22,645 nt of DNA from an uncultured Bacilli bacterium (GCA_947624915.1 CANQMF010000011.1:1-22645), one strand, 5' to 3'. Positions 6,028 through 13,681 are shown, counted from the stretch's first letter. Made by a program: numbers and translations. Notes: generated from the letters alone by a model not told the origin.

Positions 6028-7383
6028 GTGAGATGTAATAAGTGTGGGCATGATTTAGAAGATGATTCTGTTTTTTGTGAAAATTGTGGTTCAAAGGTTA
6101 ATGGAGCTAGTATATCAGGAATTGATTTAACTGATTTAGCTCCTGATAGTCTAGATGATTTAATGCCAAAAAAGAAACATTATTTTGTTATTTGTTTTGT
6201 TATCTTTCTAGTTTTGGTGGTTTGTATTTTTGTTTGTTTTAGTTTAATGCATAAAACAACTAAAAAAGAAAAAACTAAAATTGACTATCAGACAATTATT
6301 GATGAATATGGTAAGGCTGTTGAGAAGTCAGCAAGTGATTATTTATTAGAACATGAACTTATAGATAGCTTTGATGATATTGCATCATCAGTTAAATATG
6401 ATAAACATAAGGTAAACTGTGATGATATTATAATTAATATTGATGGAACTGTTTATTTAGCTGATTGTAGTATTGATGGAAATAAAGTCGAAGAAACTTA
6501 TGGTCGACGCAAAAAAATTTCAACTAAGGATGATGAGTGTAATATTATCCATAATAATGATGAAAACCAATTAGAATTTTATGTTGATTCAGAATTAGTT
6601 AGTATATATGAGTGTGAACACGATAAATGTGATTTGGAAGAACAAACTAATTATAATTCTTGTGGCGATAAAATTGCAGTTATTGAAGATGGCGATGACA
6701 AAATCTTATATAATTATCAAGCGGTTCAAAATCTTTTAGATCCTTTTAGTGAGGTAGTTGCTGTTAAAGATCAAGATAAGGTTTTAGGGTTTATTTTTAA
6801 AGATGCAAAAACTGAGAAGTATGGTTATACAGATACAAGAGGAACGATCAAATTGGAAGCTAAGTATGATCATTTAGGCCTTATTGATAATGGTAAGTTA
6901 TATAGACGAAGTTTTGATCTAGATAAGAGTAAAATTACAGCTAGCCTAGATAATAAGTATGGTGTAATTGATTTAAATACAGGTAAAGAACTTATGCCAT
7001 TTAAGTATGATAATATTTACTTGGGTTCTAATGACTCCTATGTTGTTAAAGAAGGCAATATTTACTATTTGGTTAATTCTGATCAAACAAGGATCTTTGA
7101 TAAAGGCTATAGTATGATTTTTGCTTTTGATAAAATTTTAGTTGTTAATGAGAATCAAAAATTAAAAATTATTGATCTTCAAGGTAATAAATTAATTGAT
7201 AAAGAGCTAAATACTTATATTGATTACAAAGATGAACCAGTAAGTGGTATATTTGGTTATAATGTAACAAAAGTAGATGAAGGATTATTAATTGAAATTA
7301 ATAAAGCTAATGACGATGGTTATGATACTGAAAGTTATATCTATAATATTGAATCCAAAAGTTTAGAAGCTAAAAATAATTAG
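6028..7383 (+). CDS. Zinc-ribbon, single-pass membrane, WG-repeat protein, 451 aa
   Basis: The start is GTG 6028, with AGGAG (6014-6018) 9 nt upstream. Starting there keeps the first cysteine pair (Cys3, Cys6), and the nearby ATG at 6021 is in a dead frame. Residues 3-20 form a zinc ribbon (C-x2-C-x10-C-x2-C), of the kind found at the start of many small-Firmicute membrane proteins. Residues 51-74 are one strong membrane helix, followed by Lys-rich residues. The rest (75-451) should be extracytoplasmic. It holds divergent WG/KWG-type beta repeats: KYGYTDTRGTIKLEAKYD (about 266-283), KYGVIDLNTGKELMPFKYD (about 310-328) and KLKIIDLQGNKLID (about 377-390). WG repeats are thought to act as protein- or ligand-binding propeller-like units. 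The protein is acidic and secreted-facing, with four Cys near 130-215 that could pair. Partner and ligand are unknown. Confidence 0.75.
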   Translation: MRCNKCGHDLEDDSVFCENCGSKVNGASISGIDLTDLAPDSLDDLMPKKKHYFVICFVIFLVLVVCIFVCFSLMHKTTKKEKTKIDYQTIIDEYGKAVEKSASDYLLEHELIDSFDDIASSVKYDKHKVNCDDIIINIDGTVYLADCSIDGNKVEETYGRRKKISTKDDECNIIHNNDENQLEFYVDSELVSIYECEHDKCDLEEQTNYNSCGDKIAVIEDGDDKILYNYQAVQNLLDPFSEVVAVKDQDKVLGFIFKDAKTEKYGYTDTRGTIKLEAKYDHLGLIDNGKLYRRSFDLDKSKITASLDNKYGVIDLNTGKELMPFKYDNIYLGSNDSYVVKEGNIYYLVNSDQTRIFDKGYSMIFAFDKILVVNENQKLKIIDLQGNKLIDKELNTYIDYKDEPVSGIFGYNVTKVDEGLLIEINKANDDGYDTESYIYNIESKSLEAKNN

Positions 7384-7437
7384 TTATTATGGAGGATAAT
7401 TCTTTCTAAATAGGGAATGATAATTGTGGGAGGTTTT

Positions 7438-7575
7438 ATGAAAAAGAAAAAATATAATAATCATTCCGAAGAAACACAAAATACAACTGAAGAAGTAATA
7501 GAAAAAGAAGTTTATCCTGAAGGAAATGATAACGATACTGAAAAGCAAGAAAAAAGTCAATCAAAGAGAAAGTAA
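7438..7575 (+). CDS. Small charged protein, 45 aa
   Basis: ATG 7438 is preceded by GGGAGG (7428-7433) at a 4-nt spacing. The frame runs 45 codons to TAA 7573-7575. The product begins MKKKKYNNHSEE and is almost entirely Lys, Glu, Asn, Gln, Asp, Ser and Thr; it should be disordered and soluble. I know no family. The good ribosome site and the position between the WG-repeat gene (54 bp upstream) and a strong terminator argue that it is expressed. The 5' arm of that terminator lies inside the last codons, so its Lys/Ser-rich end is partly dictated by the hairpin. It may be a real small protein or a relic whose terminator is what matters. Confidence 0.55.
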   Translation: MKKKKYNNHSEETQNTTEEVIEKEVYPEGNDNDTEKQEKSQSKRK

Positions 7576-7586
7576 TTGACTTTTTT
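7550..7586 (+). terminator. Strong intrinsic terminator
   Basis: AAAAAAGTCAAT (7550-7561) pairs perfectly over 12 bp with ATTGACTTTTTT (7575-7586), across a 13-nt loop, and the T-run follows. The 5' arm lies inside the 45-aa frame. It ends the WG-repeat unit and insulates the vWA surface gene. Confidence 0.85.
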
Positions 7587-7637
7587 CTTGTTGCCATGTA
7601 AATAATCAAAATAAAATGTTATAATTCTTAAAGTTCA

Positions 7638-7680
7638 AAAGATCGATCATCTTTACAATACAAAGAAGTTTTGATATAAT
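7638..7680 (+). promoter_or_regulatory. Promoter of the vWA surface gene with an inverted repeat over the -35
   Basis: TTTACA (7652-7657), a 17-nt spacer and TATAAT (7675-7680) with an upstream TGA make a strong extended -10 promoter, starting near 7687. The inverted repeat AAAGAT-CGATC-ATCTTT (7638-7654) overlaps the -35 box and contains the palindrome GATCGATC. This is the position expected of a repressor operator, which is inference. The untranslated leader would be about 95 nt. Confidence 0.65.
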
Positions 7681-7734
7681 TTTCCTAGTATAGCAGAGAG
7701 TTATTAATATATTAAGTATAACCAAAGGAGGTAA

Positions 7735-7785
7735 ATGCCCTTAAGTATTTTGCTTCAGGACACAATATTAGGAGAGTGTTTATGA
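7735..7785 (+). CDS. Possible leader peptide, 16 aa
   Basis: AAAGGAGG (7724-7731) precedes ATG 7735. The spacing is only 3 nt, shorter than usual. The frame reads MPLSILLQDTILGECL and ends in TGA 7783-7785. That TGA overlaps the ATG (7782) of the large surface protein in an ATGA arrangement. The geometry suggests a translated leader that feeds ribosomes to the main gene, or an attenuator. The Leu content (5 of 16) is high but has no obvious meaning. Alternatively the site is a stand-by ribosome site with no peptide product. Nothing beyond the frame and ribosome site supports it. Confidence 0.35.
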   Translation: MPLSILLQDTILGECL

Positions 7786-10439
7786 AAAAGGAAAAATTAT
7801 TATATGTGTATATTATATTAGGTCTTGTGCTAAATATTTTTATTTTTCCAATAGGCGGCCTAGATGTGTTGAGAAATATCTTAACATCATTGGTTAATAT
7901 TAATAATAGTGTTGAAGTTAAAAAAGTAGTTATTGAATCAGATGGATATACAGACAAATCCCCAGGTAGTTGGCATATGGAAAAGAGCGCTGATTGGACG
8001 AGTACTAAAAATGTAAAATTACAATTTGATGTAGATACATTACCTAGTTTTTATAGTACACAAAATTTTGATGTTGTGATGGTAGTTGACGTATCAACAA
8101 GTATGACAGGCGAAAAATTTGATAATTTGCAAGCAGGGGCTAAAAGATATATTAATGAAATATTAGCTGATGAAAATAATCGTATAGCTATTGTTGAGTA
8201 TCATTCGGATTATTCTGTTATTTCAAACTTTAGTAATGATATAAATGCTTTAACCAATGAAATCAATCATCTTACTTTAAAATGTCCAGTAAGTTCTTGT
8301 ACTAATTATTATGCGGGTTTAAAAGGTGTTGAAGAGGCACTATCGGATTATACATTTAAAAATGATCGAGGGTTAGTAGTATTATTTATGACCGATGGGG
8401 CAGCTAATCGTGATACAACCATGATTGAATCGCAATATAAATATTTAAAAGATAAGTATCATAGCATAAAAATAGTTGGTATCCAATATGAGATGGGAAG
8501 TCAAATAACTAGTTATTTAAAGCAAGCTAGTGATGTTCAGTACGATGCTTATGTTGATGACATATATGACCATTTTTATGAATCAACTGTTGGTGATTTT
8601 TTAAACTATTATGAAAAATTTGAAGTAGTTGATTATATTGATAATGATTATTTTGATGTAGTAAGCCCTAAAGATATTAGTGTGTCGATAGGTAGTATTA
8701 GACTAGAAAGTGATGGAACAGAACAGAAAGTTATATGGACAATGGGTCCAGATGTCGTGTTAACTAGTAGCAATTTGCACATGGAAATTAATTTGAAATT
8801 GAAAGACGAATATATTGAACAAGGAGAAGGATATTATTCAACGAATAAAGGCGTTAAGGTAACAACAAAGTTACCAAAAGAAAAAGAAGAATATAAAGAA
8901 AGTGACCAAACTCCAGTATTGAAATACGGCTATAAAGTATATTATGATGGTAATTATCCTAAAGAATGTAATATGTCATATGAAAATGATGAGTTACATT
9001 ATAGATATGAAATAGTAGAGTTTGGTGTTGAACCACCAATATGTGATGGATATAAATTTAATGGTTGGAAAGTAGACAGTAATGTAGATAATGCTAGCAA
9101 TAATAGTTTTATAATGCCTGGTTATGATGTATATGTGAAGGGAACATGGGGAAAAACGGAGTTAGTTAAAAGTAATGATGGAACTATTTATACTGCTCCA
9201 ACATTATATGATATTATGAAGCATCAAGCTGTATTAGATAATGTTAAGAGTGCCTATGTAACAAGTAGCAGTGGTATAAATTTTAAATCTATATCATCAT
9301 CAACTAATGGCCAAGGGGTTTATACAATTGCTGATACAGCTGGAGATAAATATCCAATCTATTATTACCGTGGAGCCGTTGATGACAACAATGTCTTATT
9401 TGCTGAGCTTTGTTGGAAAATAGTAAGAACAACGGATACAGGTGGTGTTAAATTAATATATAATGGTAAGCCGACTGAACAAGATGGTAAAAAAATATGT
9501 AATAATACTGGTGAAAATGCCCAAGTTACTAAAAGTAGCTTTAACAGTGCTAATGATTCACCAGCTTATATAGGTTATAAATATGGAACAGTTTATCAAT
9601 ATCATACTAAAAGTACAACAAGCACTGAAACGATAAAGTATGGTAAATCATTTACTTATGATAGTGTGGCAAAGCAGTATACCTTAACGGATACAATAGA
9701 TTCATCAGATCCAAGTTCTATAAAAACGGATTTGGCTACTCATCATTATACATGTTTAAATAGTACTGGTGTTTGTACTAGTATCAATTATATAGATTAT
9801 ATATATGGAAAAACGTTATATTATATAACAATAAGTGATGGAAAAAACATAGAAGCTGCATTGGAGGATATGTTTAGTAATAAAAATAAATCCACTATTG
9901 AAACTTATATAGAAAATACATGGTATGCAAATAATATGGCTAAATATGAAGATTATTTAGAAGATACGCCGTGGTGTATGGATAAAAGTTATGAATATTC
10001 CAAAGTTAACAGCGGCTGGAATCCAGATGGTGGATCAGTCAGTAAATATTTGTATTTTGATACGTATTATCGAAGGAATAATGGAACACCTAGTATAAAG
10101 TGTAGTGATAATGATGCTTTGACGGTGGCTAATGGGGGAGTAGCTAAACCAGTTGGATTAATAACGAGCGATGAGGTAATATACGCTGGTCTAGCTGGGA
10201 CATCGACTAATAAAGACTACTATTTGTACACTGGAGCAAATTATTGGACAATGTCGCCAACATATTTTGATGATCGACATGCTGGATCTTTCTGCGTAAA
10301 TTCTTATGGTCATATGTATGATGGTGACTATGTAAGCTCTTCGTATGGTGTGCGTCCTGTGATTTCACTTAAATCGGATACACCTTATAGTGATGGAGAT
10401 GGAACCAAAGAGAACCCTTATATAATCGATACAAACTAA
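7782..10439 (+). CDS. Surface vWA protein with InlB-like repeat and lectin-like C-terminus, 885 aa
   Basis: This is a large secreted or anchored protein of unknown function, probably an adhesin. ATG 7782 follows GGAGAG at 5 nt and an ATGA overlap with a possible leader frame. A GTG at 7776 would fall on the ribosome site. Residues 6-25 are a signal peptide or anchor. Residues 95-270 are a von Willebrand A domain with a complete MIDAS: D103-V-S105-T-S107, Thr174 and the TDG loop at D205. Residues 385-458 resemble an InlB/Flg_new repeat (GYKFNGWKV ... PGYDVYVKGTWG). Residues 460-885 hold several Cys and a C-terminal module ending NYWTMSP ... CVNSYG ... SYGVRPVISLKS, a C-type-lectin/formylglycine-enzyme-like pattern also used by targets of diversity-generating retroelements. 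No LPxTG or C-terminal membrane helix is seen. The vWA domain suggests metal-dependent ligand or pilin-like binding. A strong terminator follows. Confidence 0.85.
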   Translation: MKKEKLLYVYIILGLVLNIFIFPIGGLDVLRNILTSLVNINNSVEVKKVVIESDGYTDKSPGSWHMEKSADWTSTKNVKLQFDVDTLPSFYSTQNFDVVMVVDVSTSMTGEKFDNLQAGAKRYINEILADENNRIAIVEYHSDYSVISNFSNDINALTNEINHLTLKCPVSSCTNYYAGLKGVEEALSDYTFKNDRGLVVLFMTDGAANRDTTMIESQYKYLKDKYHSIKIVGIQYEMGSQITSYLKQASDVQYDAYVDDIYDHFYESTVGDFLNYYEKFEVVDYIDNDYFDVVSPKDISVSIGSIRLESDGTEQKVIWTMGPDVVLTSSNLHMEINLKLKDEYIEQGEGYYSTNKGVKVTTKLPKEKEEYKESDQTPVLKYGYKVYYDGNYPKECNMSYENDELHYRYEIVEFGVEPPICDGYKFNGWKVDSNVDNASNNSFIMPGYDVYVKGTWGKTELVKSNDGTIYTAPTLYDIMKHQAVLDNVKSAYVTSSSGINFKSISSSTNGQGVYTIADTAGDKYPIYYYRGAVDDNNVLFAELCWKIVRTTDTGGVKLIYNGKPTEQDGKKICNNTGENAQVTKSSFNSANDSPAYIGYKYGTVYQYHTKSTTSTETIKYGKSFTYDSVAKQYTLTDTIDSSDPSSIKTDLATHHYTCLNSTGVCTSINYIDYIYGKTLYYITISDGKNIEAALEDMFSNKNKSTIETYIENTWYANNMAKYEDYLEDTPWCMDKSYEYSKVNSGWNPDGGSVSKYLYFDTYYRRNNGTPSIKCSDNDALTVANGGVAKPVGLITSDEVIYAGLAGTSTNKDYYLYTGANYWTMSPTYFDDRHAGSFCVNSYGHMYDGDYVSSSYGVRPVISLKSDTPYSDGDGTKENPYIIDTN

Positions 10440-10448
10440 TGAATAGAT

Positions 10449-10492
10449 AAAAAGTATGAAATTATTTATTAATTTGTTTTCATACTTTTTTT
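10449..10492 (+). terminator. Terminator of the vWA surface gene
   Basis: AAAAAGTATGAAA (10449-10461) pairs with TTTCATACTTTTT (10478-10490) across a 16-nt A/T loop and continues into more T. It lies 10 nt after the stop. Confidence 0.8.
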
Positions 10493-10586
10493 GTCTAGTT
10501 ATAAACTCGTTATAAGAATATGTAACATCAACAGATGTAGTCTATTTAAAAAAATATCTTTTTTCATGATAAAGATACTTGAAATG

Positions 10587-10595
10587 TGTTATGAT
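10587..10595 (+). promoter_or_regulatory. Possible extended -10 promoter of the Nudix-truB operon
   Basis: TGT-TATGAT (10587-10595) is a TGn plus a near-consensus -10. No clear -35 lies 17 nt upstream. The start near 10602 would give an almost leaderless message for ATG 10608, or a short leader for ATG 10617. Confidence 0.4.
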
Positions 10596-10607
10596 ATAGA
10601 TGGAGTG

Positions 10608-11132
10608 ATGAATAAAATGAAAGATATAATAGTAAATGAACATAATTTAACGGATGATGATATAACTGATTTAGTGAGAAAAGTCAAATTATTATTAGTT
10701 AATTCACGTAATGAGTTAATGCTTGGTTATGCTCATCATATATATCAATTTCCTGGTGGAACACAAGAACCTAATGAACCTCTAATAGATACTATCAATA
10801 GAGAAATAGAAGAAGAAACGGGTATTAGGTTAAATGCTCATAATTTAGAAGCATTTGCTCGTTCACTAGGTTATTATAAAGATTTTCCGGAAGTTGGCCG
10901 TAACAGGAAGATAGAAATATACTACTATGAAATTAAAACGGATGAAAGGCCACACTTGGATAATTTGCATTTAACTAAGGCAGAAAAGGATGGAAACTTT
11001 GAATTAAGATATGTACCTTTGGATGAAGTTGAAACAGAATTAAATAGGAATGTTGAACAATATGGTGATCAAAAAGGTATTGCTGGTGAAATGTTCAGAC
11101 TATTAAAAGTTTACAAGAAAAATTATAAATAG
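10608..11132 (+). CDS. Nudix hydrolase, 174 aa
   Basis: This is a Nudix-family hydrolase that cleaves a nucleoside-diphosphate-linked compound using divalent metal. The full Nudix box is present: G-T-Q-E-P-N-E, seven residues, then REIEEETGI. It is preceded by LLLVNSRNELMLGYAHHIYQFPGG. After the box, ARSLGYYKDFPEVGRNRKIEIYYYEIKTDERP is typical of longer MutT/NUDIX members acting on sugar nucleotides or ADP-ribose-like substrates, but the substrate is not decidable. ATG 10608 (MNKMKD) and ATG 10617 (MKDIIV) both follow GGAG (10602-10605), one too close and one a little far, so the exact start is open. Longer in-frame upstream starts would overlap the preceding terminator. The truB start lies 18 bp after the stop, so it leads a truB operon. 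It is distinct from the Nudix gene at 4196. Confidence 0.85.
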   Translation: MNKMKDIIVNEHNLTDDDITDLVRKVKLLLVNSRNELMLGYAHHIYQFPGGTQEPNEPLIDTINREIEEETGIRLNAHNLEAFARSLGYYKDFPEVGRNRKIEIYYYEIKTDERPHLDNLHLTKAEKDGNFELRYVPLDEVETELNRNVEQYGDQKGIAGEMFRLLKVYKKNYK

Positions 11133-11150
11133 GTATTGTTTGGTGATAAT

Positions 11151-12023
11151 ATGAATGGAGCTTTTTTTATTGATAAAGAAGAAGGTTGTACAAGCCGTGA
11201 TGTTGTTAATGAAATAATTAAAAAAGTTGAAACTATTAAAGTAGGGCATACTGGTACTTTAGATCCAATGGCAACAGGCGTTTTAGTTGTTTGTGTTGGT
11301 AAGGCAACTAAACTAGTTAATCTTTTAAGCAATGAGGAAAAAGAGTACGAAGCAGAAGTAACGCTTGGTATAGAGACTGATAGTTATGATATAACTGGTA
11401 CTATTGTAAAAACAGAAGCACCTAAAGTTACCAAAGAACAAGTACTAGAGATTTTGAAGAGTTTTATTGGAGAATATGAACAAGAGGTACCAATTTATTC
11501 GGCTGTGAAAGTAAATGGTAAAAAGTTATACGAATATGCTAGATCGGGAGTTGCGGTAACCTTACCTAGACGAAAAGTTACTATTCATAATATAGAATTA
11601 ATTAGTGAATTAACATATCGCGATAATTGTATCATATTTAAAATTAAGACCTCTGTAAGTAAAGGAACATATATTCGAGCCTTAGTGCATGATATCGCTA
11701 AAAAGTTAAATACTATTGGGGTTATGAGTAATTTAAGAAGGACTAAATTGGGTAGTGTAACTATTGAAAAGTGTAAATCAATAGATGATTTAGATTTAAA
11801 TGATTTAGTTCCTATTAAACAACTAATTAGTTTTTTACCATTTATTGAGGTTGACGAAATATTGAAAAAGTCTATTTTAAATGGTAAAATAATAGAGAAT
11901 ATATATAATAACGAACGGATTGTTTTTACTGATGCCAAAGGTGACATTTTAGCTATCTATAAGGTTTATGATAAGGATAGAACAAAAATGAAACCAGACG
12001 TAATGTTAGGAGGGATAAAATGA
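11151..12023 (+). CDS. truB: tRNA pseudouridine-55 synthase
   Basis: TruB isomerises U55 in the T-loop of tRNAs to pseudouridine. The 290-aa product has the family's size. The catalytic motif GHTGTLDPMATGVLVVCVG carries Asp38 as the nucleophile. The later motifs VPIYSAVKVNGKKLYEYAR, the basic LPRRKVTIHNIEL and VSKGTYIRALVHDIAKKL are all typical. The C-terminal 60 residues form a reduced PUA-like tail. ATG 11151 follows GGTGAT (11142-11147); an upstream TTG at 11136 has no better site and adds non-family residues. The stop TGA overlaps the ATG of the next gene (ATGA), so both are coupled. In many Firmicutes truB is followed by ribF; here a nucleotidyltransferase unrelated to RibF takes that place. 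Confidence 0.95.
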   Translation: MNGAFFIDKEEGCTSRDVVNEIIKKVETIKVGHTGTLDPMATGVLVVCVGKATKLVNLLSNEEKEYEAEVTLGIETDSYDITGTIVKTEAPKVTKEQVLEILKSFIGEYEQEVPIYSAVKVNGKKLYEYARSGVAVTLPRRKVTIHNIELISELTYRDNCIIFKIKTSVSKGTYIRALVHDIAKKLNTIGVMSNLRRTKLGSVTIEKCKSIDDLDLNDLVPIKQLISFLPFIEVDEILKKSILNGKIIENIYNNERIVFTDAKGDILAIYKVYDKDRTKMKPDVMLGGIK

Positions 12024-12913
12024 CATTAGTAATTATGGCGGCTGGTATTGGGAGTCGCTTCGGAGGAATAAAGCAGCTTACACCTGTAGGACCAAATCAA
12101 GAATTTATTATTGATTATTCAATTTATGATGCTATAAAAGCTGGCTTTAATAAAGTAGTGTTTATTATTAAAGAAGAATATTACGATATCTTTAGAGATA
12201 CAATAGGAAAAAGAATTGAAAATAAAATTGATGTTAAATATGTTTTTCAAAGTAGTGATAATTTACCTAATAATATTAAAATACCAGAGGAAAGAGGTAA
12301 TAAGCCATTAGGTACAGGGCAAGCAATTTTATGTACTAAAGATGTTGTTAATGAACCTTTTGTTATTATTAATGCTGATGACCTTTATGGCTTTGATGCC
12401 TATAGAGTAGCTATGGAATATATCAAAAAAAATGAGGACCAAAGGGCATACGCTGTTATTGGCTATAACGTTGTTAATACGTTAACAGAAAATGGTGCTG
12501 TTAAACGTGGTGTGTGCACTTTAGATGGTAACAAATTGACCAGTTTAATTGAGTCAAGTGTTGAAAGAATTGGAAATGACGTAGTAGCTACTCCTTTATC
12601 TGGTGCGGCTAGTTTCGTTGTTCCATCTGATGGAAAAGTATCCATGAATATGTTTGTTTTTTATCCCAATATTTTTGATTATTTAGAAAAGGATTTTTCA
12701 ACTTTCTTAAAAACGGCTAATTTGACTAAGGATGAATTTTATATACCTAATGTTATTTTTGAACACATTAATAATGGGGATATTACTTGTCAGGTACTAG
12801 ATACAAATGCGGTTTGGAAAGGTATTACTTATATGTCCGATTTAGAAGGACTTAAAGATTATATAAAAGAAGAAATAGAAAAGGGAGTCTATCCAGTAGA
12901 CTTATATAAATAA
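12020..12913 (+). CDS. Sugar-phosphate-type nucleotidyltransferase, 297 aa
   Basis: This enzyme has the Rossmann-like GT-A fold that transfers a nucleotide from NTP to a sugar or polyol phosphate. The N-terminal signature MAAGIGSRFGGIKQLTPVG (G-x-G-S-R-F-G-G-x-K-Q) binds the NTP. INADDLYG (residues about 116-123) supplies the metal-binding Asp pair. A later GAVKRGVC and WKGITYMSDLEGL fit the acceptor half. The length and the DDLYG motif resemble the nucleotidyltransferase family often paired with choline or aminoglycoside-type kinases in gut Firmicutes, but no kinase is nearby. The substrate could be a hexose phosphate or phosphocholine, and cannot be chosen from sequence alone. The start overlaps truB as ATGA with AGGAGGG 6 nt upstream, inside truB. 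The next gene starts 1 nt after its stop. Confidence 0.85.
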   Translation: MTLVIMAAGIGSRFGGIKQLTPVGPNQEFIIDYSIYDAIKAGFNKVVFIIKEEYYDIFRDTIGKRIENKIDVKYVFQSSDNLPNNIKIPEERGNKPLGTGQAILCTKDVVNEPFVIINADDLYGFDAYRVAMEYIKKNEDQRAYAVIGYNVVNTLTENGAVKRGVCTLDGNKLTSLIESSVERIGNDVVATPLSGAASFVVPSDGKVSMNMFVFYPNIFDYLEKDFSTFLKTANLTKDEFYIPNVIFEHINNGDITCQVLDTNAVWKGITYMSDLEGLKDYIKEEIEKGVYPVDLYK

Positions 12914-12914
12914 T

Positions 12915-13667
12915 ATGTTTATTGATATTGAATTATTTAATGGCGAAAAGCAAAAATACCTAGAAGGACTACAAGCATTAGAAATGGATAATACTATTGA
13001 TAAGAATAGTAAAATTAATGAGTTAAAAACTAAGTTTAAAGATGATATTAGGAAGTATTTACCAACATGTTTGAATATTATCAATACTAATTATAATTGC
13101 CATTTTTCACTTTACAAAATAGGTAAAGACTATGATTCAGCTTTTAATGTTATTGAAACTAATGTAAAGAAGAGCAGGGATGAAGTAGCAAGTGAGTTAA
13201 CTAATTATCAAAGCTTATTAAATACTAATGCTTTAACCGCTCAAGAAAAACATCAGCTTGATTTGGCAACGGAAATTGTTTTAACTTATGTTGAAGATGT
13301 TAATGATAAGCCTTTGGACGCTCACCTAATGGGGTCTAAACCTGTAGCTAGTAGTATTATTGATACTACACCAAGGATGGCTAATCCAGATAATGTGTTC
13401 AAACAAGAGCAAAATATTCAGTATAATCCGTACGCTAATCAACCAATTAATTTTAATGAGCAGCCATCTTCTAATCAGGAAAATAATGGTTTAAATATTT
13501 TTAATAATATTGGCCAAGTGAATAATATAGATGAGAGTAATAAGGTATCAATGGATAGTTCGTTAAATAGCAATAATGGTCAAGTGAACCCTCTTGATAC
13601 TAATAGTGGTATGAATATCTTCTTTAATCAAAATATAGATAGTAATAATAATAACCCTAGCAGTTAA
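12915..13667 (+). CDS. Unrecognised protein with Asn/Gln-rich tail, 250 aa
   Basis: I do not recognise this protein. Residues 1-130 are charged and helical (EKQKYLEGLQALEMDNTIDKNSK is typical, with LTAQEKHQLDLATEIVLTYVEDV later) and probably form a small helical bundle. Residues 140-250 are low-complexity, rich in Asn, Gln and Ser, with repeated short GLNIFNNIGQVNN / GMNIFFNQNIDSNNNN units; this tail should be disordered. There is no membrane segment. ATG 12915 lies one base after the nucleotidyltransferase stop with no clear ribosome site, so translation probably depends on coupling. A stem-loop covers the end of the frame. It belongs to the Nudix-truB-nucleotidyltransferase operon, but its role cannot be guessed. 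A scaffold or aggregation-prone assembly role is pure speculation. Confidence 0.7.
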   Translation: MFIDIELFNGEKQKYLEGLQALEMDNTIDKNSKINELKTKFKDDIRKYLPTCLNIINTNYNCHFSLYKIGKDYDSAFNVIETNVKKSRDEVASELTNYQSLLNTNALTAQEKHQLDLATEIVLTYVEDVNDKPLDAHLMGSKPVASSIIDTTPRMANPDNVFKQEQNIQYNPYANQPINFNEQPSSNQENNGLNIFNNIGQVNNIDESNKVSMDSSLNSNNGQVNPLDTNSGMNIFFNQNIDSNNNNPSS

Positions 13668-13681
13668 TTGCTAGGGTTATT
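13650..13681. terminator. Bidirectional stem-loop between two convergent genes
   Basis: AATAACCCTAGCA (13650-13662) and TGCTAGGGTTATT (13669-13681) are a perfect 13-bp inverted repeat with a 6-nt loop. It covers the last codons of the Asn/Gln-rich gene and lies 24 nt past the lexA stop, so it may end both. Neither side has a strong T-run. Confidence 0.65.
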
